A DNA stretch of 11,618 bases from an uncultured Flavobacteriales bacterium. Its GTDB lineage: Bacteria > Bacteroidota > Bacteroidia > Flavobacteriales_D > Sanyastnellaceae. The stretch is from contig CALBSW010000142.1 of NCBI GenBank assembly GCA_937967465.1, forward strand, positions 1-11,618, written 5' to 3'. Positions 1 through 6,484 of this stretch are shown here, one piece after another. Position 1 is the first letter of the stretch, and each line of letters begins with the position of its first letter. A program made the position numbers and the translations under genes. The notes below the pieces were generated by a model. It was not told the DNA's origin, did no database searches, and saw nothing but the letters and a program-made list of their open reading frames with translations.

Positions 1-4
1 CCCC

Positions 5-514
5 ATGAAGACGAACACCTTGTTGAGCGCTGCCACGGTAGTATGCACGCGTGTGTGGACCGCATCTGCTACCGGCGGCACTTCCTTCGAGCAGCATGGT
101 GCCGCTGAGGGGAACAACATTACCTTCTATGGTGAGGTGATCGACACGGTTGGCGGGCTGAATGGCCAGGCTCTGAGGACGGCCTTGAGCCTGTTTGAAG
201 GACGGACGCAGGTCCGTTTTGAGGGTGAAATCACAGCAACGTGCCCCAAGAAAGGATGCTGGATGGACGTGGCTTCCGGTCGGGATACGGTGTTTGTCCG
301 CTTTCAGGATTACAGCTTCTTCGTGCCGACCGAAGGGGCCGAAGGCAAGCGGACGATTGTGGAAGGGGAGGCTTTCTATGACACCCTCAGTGTGGCCGAT
401 CTCCGGCATTATGCCCAGGATGCTGGCGCCACGGAGGAGGAAATCGCTGCCATCACCGAGCCGGAACTCAAGATGGCGTTCATGGCGACCGGCGTGATGA
501 TCGAAGACCAATGA
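5..514 (+). CDS. DUF4920 domain protein, probably periplasmic
   Basis: A 169-residue protein whose body matches my recollection of the DUF4920 family, a small beta-rich domain common in Bacteroidota. The recognisable elements are FYGEVID at about residue 41, the CPKKGCWMDV motif with paired cysteines at 80 and 85, the VFVRFQDYSFFVP strand at 97-108, and the C-terminal LRHYAQDAGATEEEIAAITEPE stretch at 133-154. The CPKKGC pair could bind a metal or form a disulfide; no function is established that I know of. The N-terminus has one lysine and a short hydrophobic stretch compatible with export, but only four bases precede the ATG, so the true start could lie outside the window. The stop overlaps the next gene's start (ATGA), so the two are probably co-translated. 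Family assignment is confident, function unknown. Confidence 0.85.
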   Translation: MKTNTLLSAATVVCTRVWTASATGGTSFEQHGAAEGNNITFYGEVIDTVGGLNGQALRTALSLFEGRTQVRFEGEITATCPKKGCWMDVASGRDTVFVRFQDYSFFVPTEGAEGKRTIVEGEAFYDTLSVADLRHYAQDAGATEEEIAAITEPELKMAFMATGVMIEDQ

Positions 515-963
515 TCCGAGGTCCACTGTTGGGGAGCGGCTGGCTCATCGCTGCAGCAGTGCTGATGGCCCAATGCGCCGGAGGGGATGCCTCGTGCGAG
601 CAGCAAAGCACGCCGCGATTGGCCCCCGCCCAACCCAACCGTACCTCCGAACTGGCGGAGAGCATGCGGATGCTCGATGCGGAGTTGCTGGGCGTGAAGA
701 CCTTGGTCGAGAACCGCGATCCGGCTTTGCAGGAGGCACAGTTCACCGACATCGACTTCACGCAATTGGCACCGACAGACAGCAGCATGCTGGTGGAGGG
801 CTTCACCGCATTTTCGAAAGCGTTTGCACACCATGTTGCGGCGTTCAATGCTGCCCCCAGTGCGGAGACCTATTCTGCAGTGGTTGGCGGATGTGAGGCA
901 TGTCACATGAAGGCCTGTCCTGGCCCGCTGGAGCGGATTGCGAAACGCCATTTGGCCGACTGA
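511..963 (+). CDS. Small exported CxxCH haem-binding (cytochrome c-like) protein
   Basis: A 150-residue protein. It begins with a hydrophobic signal segment (residues 9-22) ending in AQC; the residue before this cysteine is Gln, so it is not a canonical lipobox, although lipidation cannot be excluded. The rest is predicted mostly helical and ends with CEACH at 128-132, a CxxCH covalent haem c attachment motif, followed by a Cys-Pro-Gly-Pro-Leu-Glu-Arg-Ile segment. A C-terminal CxxCH after helices resembles the cytochrome c' type of four-helix bundle, and similar small proteins occur in Bacteroidota. The ATG overlaps the stop of the DUF4920 gene by four bases, so the two probably act in the same compartment. 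No redox partner is visible. Cytochrome c-like is an inference from the motif and helical composition. Confidence 0.75.
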   Translation: MIRGPLLGSGWLIAAAVLMAQCAGGDASCEQQSTPRLAPAQPNRTSELAESMRMLDAELLGVKTLVENRDPALQEAQFTDIDFTQLAPTDSSMLVEGFTAFSKAFAHHVAAFNAAPSAETYSAVVGGCEACHMKACPGPLERIAKRHLAD

Positions 964-1000
964 AGCCGGCTTGCCATCGAATTTGAAAGAGGACGTGCCC

Positions 1001-1019
1001 TTCAGGCGCCGCGCCTGAA
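1001..1019. repeat. Near-perfect palindrome (7-9 bp stem) at the convergent boundary
   Basis: TTCAGGC at 1001-1007 pairs with GCCTGAA at 1013-1019 around a five-base GC loop, and the two arms can be read as nine complementary bases with a single central base. It sits 38 bases after the stop of the haem-protein gene and just beyond the last hairpin of the putative minus-strand RNA. Neither strand has a T-run directly after it, so it is a weak candidate as a Rho-independent terminator. It may cap or process the 3' end of either transcript. Confidence 0.5.
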
Positions 1020-1845
1020 AGCAGAAAATCCGCACCTTTCGGAGGGCCTGAGCGTCTCCTTCTGGTGCGGATTCTGTCGGGCAGACACCACCTGTTGGTG
1101 TGGCTGCTCACAGGAAACGGGGGGGCGTCCTGTGCTGCGCCATTGACGGCGCCCCGAATACCTTAGGTGTCTGGGATGTGATTCGGCCTGAACCATGCGG
1201 TAGTCCCTGCTGCACCCGGACGGCCGTGGCCATCTCGGTCTCTCCGATTGCTCGGCGAGGTCGAACGAACAATTTGCATTGTCCGCCCCAAGCATCAGGG
1301 GCCGCTTGCCTTGCGGCAATCACCTCCCGTCTTCCGTCGGTTCCATCCTGAGACGAAAACGCCTCTGGATGTCGGCCCCCCATCTTTCGATGATCGGCCT
1401 TCCGCATGGCACCGAATGATCGGTGGCCATCTCATCCCGCTTCCCGAAGGAAGGGCCGGCCTTCGCAGGTCGGCGCCCTGGTTGCTGGGCAACCCCGGCC
1501 GAAGCCGGTGGTGGGTGGTCCTCTTTGAATCCAGGACGAAACACGTTTCGTCAGGCACAAGGCCCCATCCATTCTCAGGATGCTGTCGTCGCCGAGGGCG
1601 GCATTCGACATCGCCTTCGCGGTGCCGGTCAGATTCTGCGAAGCAGTGCGCTCATGGGGTCGCCCCACATGTTCGGACGGTGGTTGGTTGCCCTTCCATC
1701 AAGCCACCAGTCGCCTGGTGTTTTGCCGTCGCTGACACGACAATGGTGAGGAAAGTATTTGGAAACTCCAGCCTATCGAAGTGACTGGAATTCAACAACG
1801 TAAGAACACTGGTTTTCCACAATTGTGGATAGCGTCTCGTACGTC
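1020..1845 (-). ncRNA. Candidate large structured non-coding RNA (about 830 nt), unrecognised family
   Basis: No credible protein frame lies between 964 and 1921. Instead consecutive hairpins fill the stretch. In RNA order on the minus strand (plus-strand coordinates) they are: 1816-1829, 1767-1789 (weak), 1705-1720, 1655-1667, 1636-1646, 1584-1610, 1566-1582, 1535-1552 (7-bp stem; alternative 1518-1537), 1495-1508, 1480-1494, 1455-1474, 1440-1453, 1406-1430, 1381-1392, 1344-1371, 1306-1319, 1285-1302, 1269-1282, 1240-1259, 1154-1186, 1137-1152, 1109-1134, 1081-1107 and 1022-1076. Minus-strand tetraloops are GCGA (1711-1714, 1463-1466), GCAA (1311-1314, 1274-1277, 1248-1251), GAAA (1385-1388) and UUCG closed by C-G (1500-1503, 1445-1448). 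On the plus strand the same loops are not stable types. In 1344-1371 one pair is G-U on the minus strand but an A/C mismatch on the plus strand. Stretch 1187-1239 shows no clear helix. I found no RNase P, tmRNA or intron domain V motif. Ends are inferred from a promoter-like site (1850-1857) and the final hairpin with a T-rich tail. Confidence 0.65.
1022..1076 (-). terminator. Long terminal hairpin with T-rich tail, possible terminator of the structured RNA
   Basis: AATCCGCACC at 1027-1036 pairs perfectly with GGTGCGGATT at 1064-1073. The helix extends outwards through CAG/CTG (1022-1024 with 1074-1076) across a two-base bulge, and a smaller GGAG/CTCC helix lies inside. On the minus strand the closing arm is followed by TTTTCTGCTTTC, a moderately U-rich tail. 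This is the longest stem of the array and lies at its 3' end, which suits a terminator. The tail is imperfect, so termination here is an inference. Confidence 0.4.
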
Positions 1846-1849
1846 AGGG

Positions 1850-1879
1850 CAAAAATAAACACGCCCCCTGATGTCCAAA
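1850..1879 (-). promoter_or_regulatory. Bacteroidota-type promoter candidate for the structured RNA
   Basis: On the minus strand a TTTG (plus 1876-1879) is followed after 18 bases by TATTTTTG (plus 1850-1857), which fits the Bacteroidota -7 consensus TAnnTTTG exactly and has accepted spacing. Transcription would start near 1843-1846, just before the first hairpin of the array. The same bases form the loop and U-tract of the terminator of the upstream gene, so part of the match is expected from any T-rich terminator tail. The assignment is therefore tentative. Confidence 0.4.
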
Positions 1880-1894
1880 AACAACCAGGGGGCG
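1850..1894 (-). terminator. Intrinsic terminator of the T9SS-exported protein gene
   Basis: On the minus strand a perfect 9-bp GC-rich stem CGCCCCCTG/CAGGGGGCG (plus 1886-1894 with 1862-1870) encloses a 15-base loop and is followed by TGTTTATTTTTG. It starts about 28 bases after the stop codon of the 1922-4999 gene, the usual place for a Rho-independent terminator. The plus strand has no T-run after the stem, so termination is directional. Confidence 0.8.
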
Positions 1895-1921
1895 CGTCCC
1901 GAAATCGGGCGGAAGAGGCGA

Positions 1922-4900
1922 TCAGCGGGCGACGATGAACCGGGCCCGGGCGCGGTGTGTGCCTTGGGTGCCTTCCACCGTGTAGATGCCTGCGGACCAA
2001 TCCCGCACATCGAAAATCCAGCCCTCCGGGCCTTGTCCTGGGATGACCTCACGCGAGCGGACCAAGCGGCCCATGCCATCACGGACGCGGACTACTACCG
2101 GGCTTTCGTTGTCGAAGCCAGTGCCAAGCACGTTGACAATCTCTCCGGTCGGGGTCGGGTAGGGGCTGAAGTCGACGCCGTCGTTCCAGCCGCTCATGCC
2201 CGCGTTGGTGATGTCGCCTCCAACCTCCGGATCGTCCCCGCACGCAACGCCGACACCAAAGTCCATCGCGTTCACGCCATCGGCCTGGTACGTTCCAGTG
2301 GTGAGCAATTCACCATCGACCCAGATTTCGAGCCAGCCCTGGTCCCAGCCATCGCCACCGGCGTCGTGCAGGGTCATGCCGTAGCAGCCCGCAGCCATGC
2401 AAGTCGTGTGGGTGTGAACCCCATTGTCGGAGAATCCGTCCGAGGTCATCGAAATGGCCTCGCCTGTGTCTTCATCCGTGCCGTCCATCGTCCAGGACAC
2501 TTCTGCACCATTGCTGAAGGTGTAGGTCACAAACTTCACTTCGATGAGCGGGCAGAAGGCGAATTCGCAGGAACCGTCGTCCTCGTTGGCATCCGGATTG
2601 AAGTTGGTGGCACCTGCATCGGTGCAACCGGTGATGGTCAGGATCTCTCCGCAGCCGTCTCCGACATTGAAGGGGAAGGAGGCGTAGTCGAGGTCGAGCG
2701 TAAACGTGAGGGCCTCATCTCCCGCTGAGAGGATGAGAATGCCGCCTCCCCAGCCGTCGCCGAAGGAGTCATAGAGCTCGAGGGTGTAGCACCCATCCGG
2801 CAAGCAGGCCTGAACGGGGTTGATGACGCCGTCGGCGCCAATGTCGTTGCCACCGCCGCTCATCACCACGGCACTGTCTTCATCGAGCAGGGCCCAGCCC
2901 ACTTCGCTGAGGAAGGGGTCGCCGCTGATGAAGATGCCGGCCACCAGGTTCAAGCCGTCTCCGCAGTCGAGGGTGTCCACGGGGTTGCTACCGCCGCCAG
3001 TGTTGTCTTCGTATTCGCAGGATCCATCATCGAGAATGGCGAGTGGGTCGTAATTGATGGCCCATGGATCGGTGCAGCCGAAGGTCACCTCCGTGCCATC
3101 GGGCGTGACGGAATCCTCGCAGTCCTCTCCCGTGCCAAAGACGATCTCCTCATAGGATGACCCGTCGAGCGTGCCGTTGACCCATTCGACGTTGCCGACG
3201 TGGATCCAGAAGTAACCTCCATTCCACGTGTCGTTGCCGGCCAGGTTGGTCAGCGTGGCCGTGTAGCACTCTTCCGGATCGAGGCAGAGGTCGAAGAAAT
3301 CGATGGTGCCATTGGGGAAGCCCTGTTGGTCGTAGATGACATTGCCCTGGCTGTCCGTGATGGACAGGCCCACCTCGTCACCGCCAGAGAAGGTGCACAC
3401 GTAGGCTGAGGCCACGATGTGGCCATCCGGGCAGGTGAACGGGTATTCACAGGAGCCGTCATCTTCGGTAGCGTCCGGGTGGTAATTCAGGGCTTCCGGA
3501 TCCGTGCAGCCTGGGATGTAAACCTCACAGTCGTCCACGCCGATGCCGAAGGGGAACACGGCACTGTATTCATCTGCGCCCAAGACGAATGTCATCGGGT
3601 CGCCCCCGTCCACGGTCACTTCCATGGAACCGCCGGGCACCCAGCCGGAGCTGGTGACGTAGAAGTTGTAGCATCCATCGGCCATGCAGCCATACGCGGT
3701 GTAGTTGCCTTCCGCGTCGTAAACACCGATGAAGGTGTTGACGTAGCCTTCCATTCCAGTGAAGTAGCCGGAAAGACCGCCGCCGAAAATGTTGCCGTTC
3801 AGGGAATCGAGTCCCGTGACGCTCGACGCGGTCACCACGAGGTGGTCGTCACCGCAGTCGGGGATGTATTGGCAGTATCCGTTGTCGACGGTCGCATTCT
3901 CATCGTAGTTGAGGGCATCGGGGTCCATGCAACCGTACACCGGCACGTCCGCACAATCGCCTTCCCACTGGAAGTAGGCACCGGCACACTCCAACTCGCA
4001 GAGGTTGTTGAAGGTCATGGTCAAGCCCGAGTAGTAGTCGTAGCCGCAGACCGGATCGAACACGTCGGGGCAATCGCAGGGCTCCAGACAGGTGCCGTTG
4101 TCGATCGTGGCATCCGGGTTGTAGTTCGGCGCTTCTGCGTCGGTGCATCCCAGGACGAAGGGTTCGCAGTCGTCCACGTTGACACCGAGGGAGGTGTCGA
4201 ATTGGAACTCTCCAACGTCAAGGGTATACGTGTCCACCACTTCGCCGTTGAGCAGCACGTCCACAGAGACGGGCTCGGTGGAGAAGGAGTTGTGGACGGT
4301 CACGTTGTAGCATCCGTCCGCAATGCAGCCTTCGGTGACCCATTGTCCCGCATCGTTGACACCCGTGTAGGTCGGCGTCCAGTGGAGTCCATCCGTGCCC
4401 ACCACCGTGTATTGCAGGAACCACCCGAAGAACACCGAATCGACACCGCCGGTCTCGACGAGGGTCAACGTATTGGATCCCGTGCAATCCTCGTCGTATT
4501 CGCAGCAGCAGTGGATCGTGGCGGTCGGATCGTAGTTGGATGCGGCCGGGTCCTGACAACCGTAAGTGTCCACGGCACCACCGCCATTGCCGCCACCATT
4601 GCCTCCACCGGTGGGCGTCCAATCGTTGTCGGCGCAGTCACCGATTCCAACGAACAGCGTCTCGTAGTCGCCTTGTTCCAGCGTGTAGCTGCCCAATTCA
4701 ATGCCCAGTGCAGCGAAGGAGATGGTCACTTCTGCACCATTCCACCCGTCTCCGAAGGTGTCGATCATCTCCAGCACGTAGCAGCTGTCTTCCAGACACG
4801 CCGTCGTCGTGGACACGGCATTGGTCTCGAAACCATCCCCGGACACGACGGGGTCGCCGTCCGTGGTGTAGAGGGTCCAGCTGACTTCGTCACCCCACAA

Positions 4901-4999
4901 TGCGGTGGAGGTGGTGATGTCGGCGGTAAACAGGCAATCATCCTGAGCGTGGAGCAAGGAGCTCAGCAGGAAAAGGCCGAAGAAAAAAGGCGCGCGCAT
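1922..4999 (-). CDS. Large modular secreted protein with Kazal-like domain and T9SS sorting domain
   Basis: A 1025-residue exported protein. The start at 4999 is chosen because it opens a clean signal peptide (MRAPFFFGLFLLSSLLHAQ); the in-frame ATG at 5047 would place 16 unrelated residues before it and lies upstream of a promoter-like site. The mature part alternates six beta-rich modules of about 110 residues, recognisable by GCY-type strands and by FGDGWNG-like turns in modules 1, 5 and 6, with six Cys-rich linkers of the GCTDPxAxNYxPxATxDDGSC type at about residues 146, 284, 355, 496, 639 and 790. Those linkers resemble calcium-binding Asp-rich repeats of Flavobacteriia surface proteins. 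Between linkers 2 and 3, residues 306-347 (CPDVFDPVCGYD...NNLCELECAG...C) look like a Kazal-type protease inhibitor fold. The last 80 residues, from SPYPTPTGEIVNV to RARFIVAR, form a type A T9SS sorting domain, so the protein is exported to or beyond the outer membrane. Adhesion or protease-inhibitor function is inference. Confidence 0.9.
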   Translation of the reverse strand: MRAPFFFGLFLLSSLLHAQDDCLFTADITTSTALWGDEVSWTLYTTDGDPVVSGDGFETNAVSTTTACLEDSCYVLEMIDTFGDGWNGAEVTISFAALGIELGSYTLEQGDYETLFVGIGDCADNDWTPTGGGNGGGNGGGAVDTYGCQDPAASNYDPTATIHCCCEYDEDCTGSNTLTLVETGGVDSVFFGWFLQYTVVGTDGLHWTPTYTGVNDAGQWVTEGCIADGCYNVTVHNSFSTEPVSVDVLLNGEVVDTYTLDVGEFQFDTSLGVNVDDCEPFVLGCTDAEAPNYNPDATIDNGTCLEPCDCPDVFDPVCGYDYYSGLTMTFNNLCELECAGAYFQWEGDCADVPVYGCMDPDALNYDENATVDNGYCQYIPDCGDDHLVVTASSVTGLDSLNGNIFGGGLSGYFTGMEGYVNTFIGVYDAEGNYTAYGCMADGCYNFYVTSSGWVPGGSMEVTVDGGDPMTFVLGADEYSAVFPFGIGVDDCEVYIPGCTDPEALNYHPDATEDDGSCEYPFTCPDGHIVASAYVCTFSGGDEVGLSITDSQGNVIYDQQGFPNGTIDFFDLCLDPEECYTATLTNLAGNDTWNGGYFWIHVGNVEWVNGTLDGSSYEEIVFGTGEDCEDSVTPDGTEVTFGCTDPWAINYDPLAILDDGSCEYEDNTGGGSNPVDTLDCGDGLNLVAGIFISGDPFLSEVGWALLDEDSAVVMSGGGNDIGADGVINPVQACLPDGCYTLELYDSFGDGWGGGILILSAGDEALTFTLDLDYASFPFNVGDGCGEILTITGCTDAGATNFNPDANEDDGSCEFAFCPLIEVKFVTYTFSNGAEVSWTMDGTDEDTGEAISMTSDGFSDNGVHTHTTCMAAGCYGMTLHDAGGDGWDQGWLEIWVDGELLTTGTYQADGVNAMDFGVGVACGDDPEVGGDITNAGMSGWNDGVDFSPYPTPTGEIVNVLGTGFDNESPVVVRVRDGMGRLVRSREVIPGQGPEGWIFDVRDWSAGIYTVEGTQGTHRARARFIVAR

Positions 5000-5021
5000 G
5001 GAGTCGGTTACAGGTTTGTTG

Positions 5022-5048
5022 CAAGGATAACCCGCGCGCTTCAACAAA
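5022..5048 (-). promoter_or_regulatory. Promoter candidate for the T9SS-exported protein gene
   Basis: On the minus strand TTTG (plus 5045-5048) is followed after 15 bases by TATCCTTG (plus 5022-5029), one base off the TAnnTTTG consensus. The spacing is shorter than the usual 17-23. It lies 23 bases upstream of the signal-peptide ATG at 4999 and downstream of the longer in-frame ATG at 5047, which supports the shorter start. Confidence 0.4.
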
Positions 5049-5060
5049 GTTGCATTTGGG

Positions 5061-5513
5061 TCACCACCGCATGCGCCTCAGGACATTGAGCTGGCCCATG
5101 TGGCGAGACAGGTGGCAGCTAAGTTGAAGGAGAAAGAACCGTTTCGACCGCCCGGCATGGTGTGGGGGCGGCTCGGGCATGGGGTCGTCCAGTGTGTTCG
5201 GGGGCAGGGCGCTGAGGGTACGGTCGACGGCCACAGCACAGGCGGTGATGCGGCTGAGGACTTCGGACTTCGGCAAGGGGGTGCCCGAGAATTCGGCCGC
5301 CCGGTCTCGCTGGTAGCCAGAGCCCCCCAGCAGGTGGCCGATGAAATGTTCAAGGTTGCCGCACAAGTGCACGGCGAGGGTGCCCACCGAGTTCGGGATG
5401 CCGTTCGGGGTGCGCCACAGGGTGTCGTCCGGGGTGGCTTCCACTTCTTCATACAGGACTTGCAGGTCCCGTTCGAAGATGTGTCTCAGGCTGTCGAGGG
5501 TGGAGAGGCTCAT
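5061..5513 (-). CDS. DinB-fold protein (DUF1572-like)
   Basis: A 150-residue soluble protein predicted as a four-helix bundle of the DinB/YfiT superfamily, closest by eye to the DUF1572 group. The sequence shows a helix VGTLAVHLCGNLEHFIGHLLGG at 43-64 with His49, His56 and His60, a YQRDRAAEF stretch at 67-75, and a C-terminal HLSRHMGQLNVLRRM at 134-148. His49, His134 and His138 are positioned like the metal-binding triad of the superfamily. Many members are metal-dependent thiol transferases or have unknown activity, so no substrate is assigned. Its ATG overlaps the stop of the sulfotransferase by four bases, implying translational coupling. It ends 62 bases before the start of the T9SS gene, which has its own promoter-like site. 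Confidence 0.8.
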   Translation of the reverse strand: MSLSTLDSLRHIFERDLQVLYEEVEATPDDTLWRTPNGIPNSVGTLAVHLCGNLEHFIGHLLGGSGYQRDRAAEFSGTPLPKSEVLSRITACAVAVDRTLSALPPNTLDDPMPEPPPHHAGRSKRFFLLQLSCHLSRHMGQLNVLRRMRW

Positions 5514-6484
5514 GCGGCGTTGGATTGGGCGTTGAGTCGGGTGTGGTGTTCTGGTCGTGCCAAGTTCCCCCAGGTCAGCAGGGTCTTCGCATCGATTTTG
5601 TCCACGTCGGACGGGCTGAGTTGTTCGGCCCAGTCGTTCTTGCCCGACCGGAAAAAGCGGTCCGGGTTGAAGTGGAAGCTCCCGGGGTTGTCCTGAATGG
5701 CGCGCTTCATGGTGTTGAATTCCGTGCTCGACGCCACGTTCCGCGTGGCTTCCAAGGGCAGCAGTTGACCCAGAAGAAACCGCGACAGGGTTCGGACGGA
5801 CCGGACTTTCTGATTCACCAGATCTTCAAACCGCATGGGGAGGAGCTGTTCTGGCCGGATGCCATGCTGTTCGGCGTTGAAGTAGCCGGACACGTGCTCG
5901 TGGTAATCGCCGAAGTACAGGTCGCCCTCGAGGAAGAAGTCCACGAATCGGGAGAGGGGCAGGTCGTCTGCAACCCCCAAGGTGGGGTGGTTCCGGTAGA
6001 AGTGGTATTGCGAGACCGCGGCACCTTTCGGATCGCGGTAAGTCATGATCACCTTGGTCTCGGGATGCAGGGTCCTCACGGGCAGTTCGTCTGCATTGGC
6101 GTGGGTGTAGACCATGCGGGGTTGGCCTTCGGTTCGGCGGAGGAAGGTGTCGAAGGTCTCCATCCCGCTTTGGGACACCATCACTTCAGGCCACGGGACG
6201 GCAGATTTGCCGATGTCGCCTTGCGCGGCGGGGTGGTCCAAATCAAGGGCGCCTGCTGCGCGCAGGATTTCCACGACGTATTTCTTGGTCAGGTGGGTGC
6301 CCACTTTCTGGTGGGTGCAGATCAGGATGTCCTGCGGACCGGTGTCCCACGTGGAGCGAAGGACAGATGTGGCGTTCGGGTGAATGAAGGCCGGGATCAT
6401 GCGGCCTTGGCTGCGGGCGTGAAGGAAGCCGTACTGGGGACACTTGGGGGTGGCTTGAACCACGGGGATGGGACGTTGATTCAT
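5510..6484 (-). CDS. Sulfotransferase family protein (PAPS-dependent)
   Basis: A 324-residue cytoplasmic protein of the Sulfotransfer_1 family, which moves the sulfuryl group from PAPS to a hydroxyl or amine acceptor. The 5'-phosphosulfate loop is DILICTHQKVGTHLTKKYV (residues 52-70), a variant of YPKSGTTW. The 3'-phosphate element is YRDPKGAAVSQYHF (149-162) with Arg150 and Ser158. His128 in VYTHANADELP corresponds to the catalytic His of KTHLP-type motifs. FRSGKNDWAEQLSP (278-291) matches the conserved RKGxxGDW region near the C-terminus. The start at 6484 (MNQRPIP) gives the usual family length; the open frame runs further upstream to 7081 but that part lacks family features and faces a divergent gene. 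The acceptor is unknown. The downstream DinB-fold gene overlaps its stop, so the two may share a substrate, but that is inference. Confidence 0.87.
   Translation of the reverse strand: MNQRPIPVVQATPKCPQYGFLHARSQGRMIPAFIHPNATSVLRSTWDTGPQDILICTHQKVGTHLTKKYVVEILRAAGALDLDHPAAQGDIGKSAVPWPEVMVSQSGMETFDTFLRRTEGQPRMVYTHANADELPVRTLHPETKVIMTYRDPKGAAVSQYHFYRNHPTLGVADDLPLSRFVDFFLEGDLYFGDYHEHVSGYFNAEQHGIRPEQLLPMRFEDLVNQKVRSVRTLSRFLLGQLLPLEATRNVASSTEFNTMKRAIQDNPGSFHFNPDRFFRSGKNDWAEQLSPSDVDKIDAKTLLTWGNLARPEHHTRLNAQSNAA

Noticed and set aside
1389..1424. Direct repeat ATGATCGG at 1390-1397 and 1417-1424
   Set aside because: Only eight bases and two copies; the second copy is part of the 1406-1430 hairpin, so no separate repeat element is needed.
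1248..1784. Open frame of 178 codons on the plus strand in the hairpin-rich gap (and several of 75-110 codons on both strands)
   Set aside because: The products are rich in Arg, Pro, Ser and His, show no domain or signal peptide, and overlap each other on both strands. Stop codons are rare by composition in GC-rich DNA, and the hairpins explain the region better.
1020..1845. RNase P RNA, tmRNA or a group I/II intron as identity of the structured RNA
   Set aside because: I did not find the conserved GAGGAAAGUCC-type core of RNase P, a tmRNA tag frame or acceptor end, or an intron domain V hairpin with an AGC triad; no reverse transcriptase or homing nuclease is nearby. A covariance search is still needed to exclude diverged members.
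1001..1845. CRISPR array or integron cassette array
   Set aside because: The hairpins differ in sequence and spacing, there is no constant repeat, no attC-type paired boxes, and no Cas or integrase gene in the window.
3419..5089. 556-codon open frame antisense to the T9SS-exported protein (and 285 codons at 1871-2728)
   Set aside because: They are mirror frames of a strongly biased GC-rich gene: the translations are Val/His/Arg/Gly-rich without domains, while the minus-strand frame has clear modules and a sorting domain.
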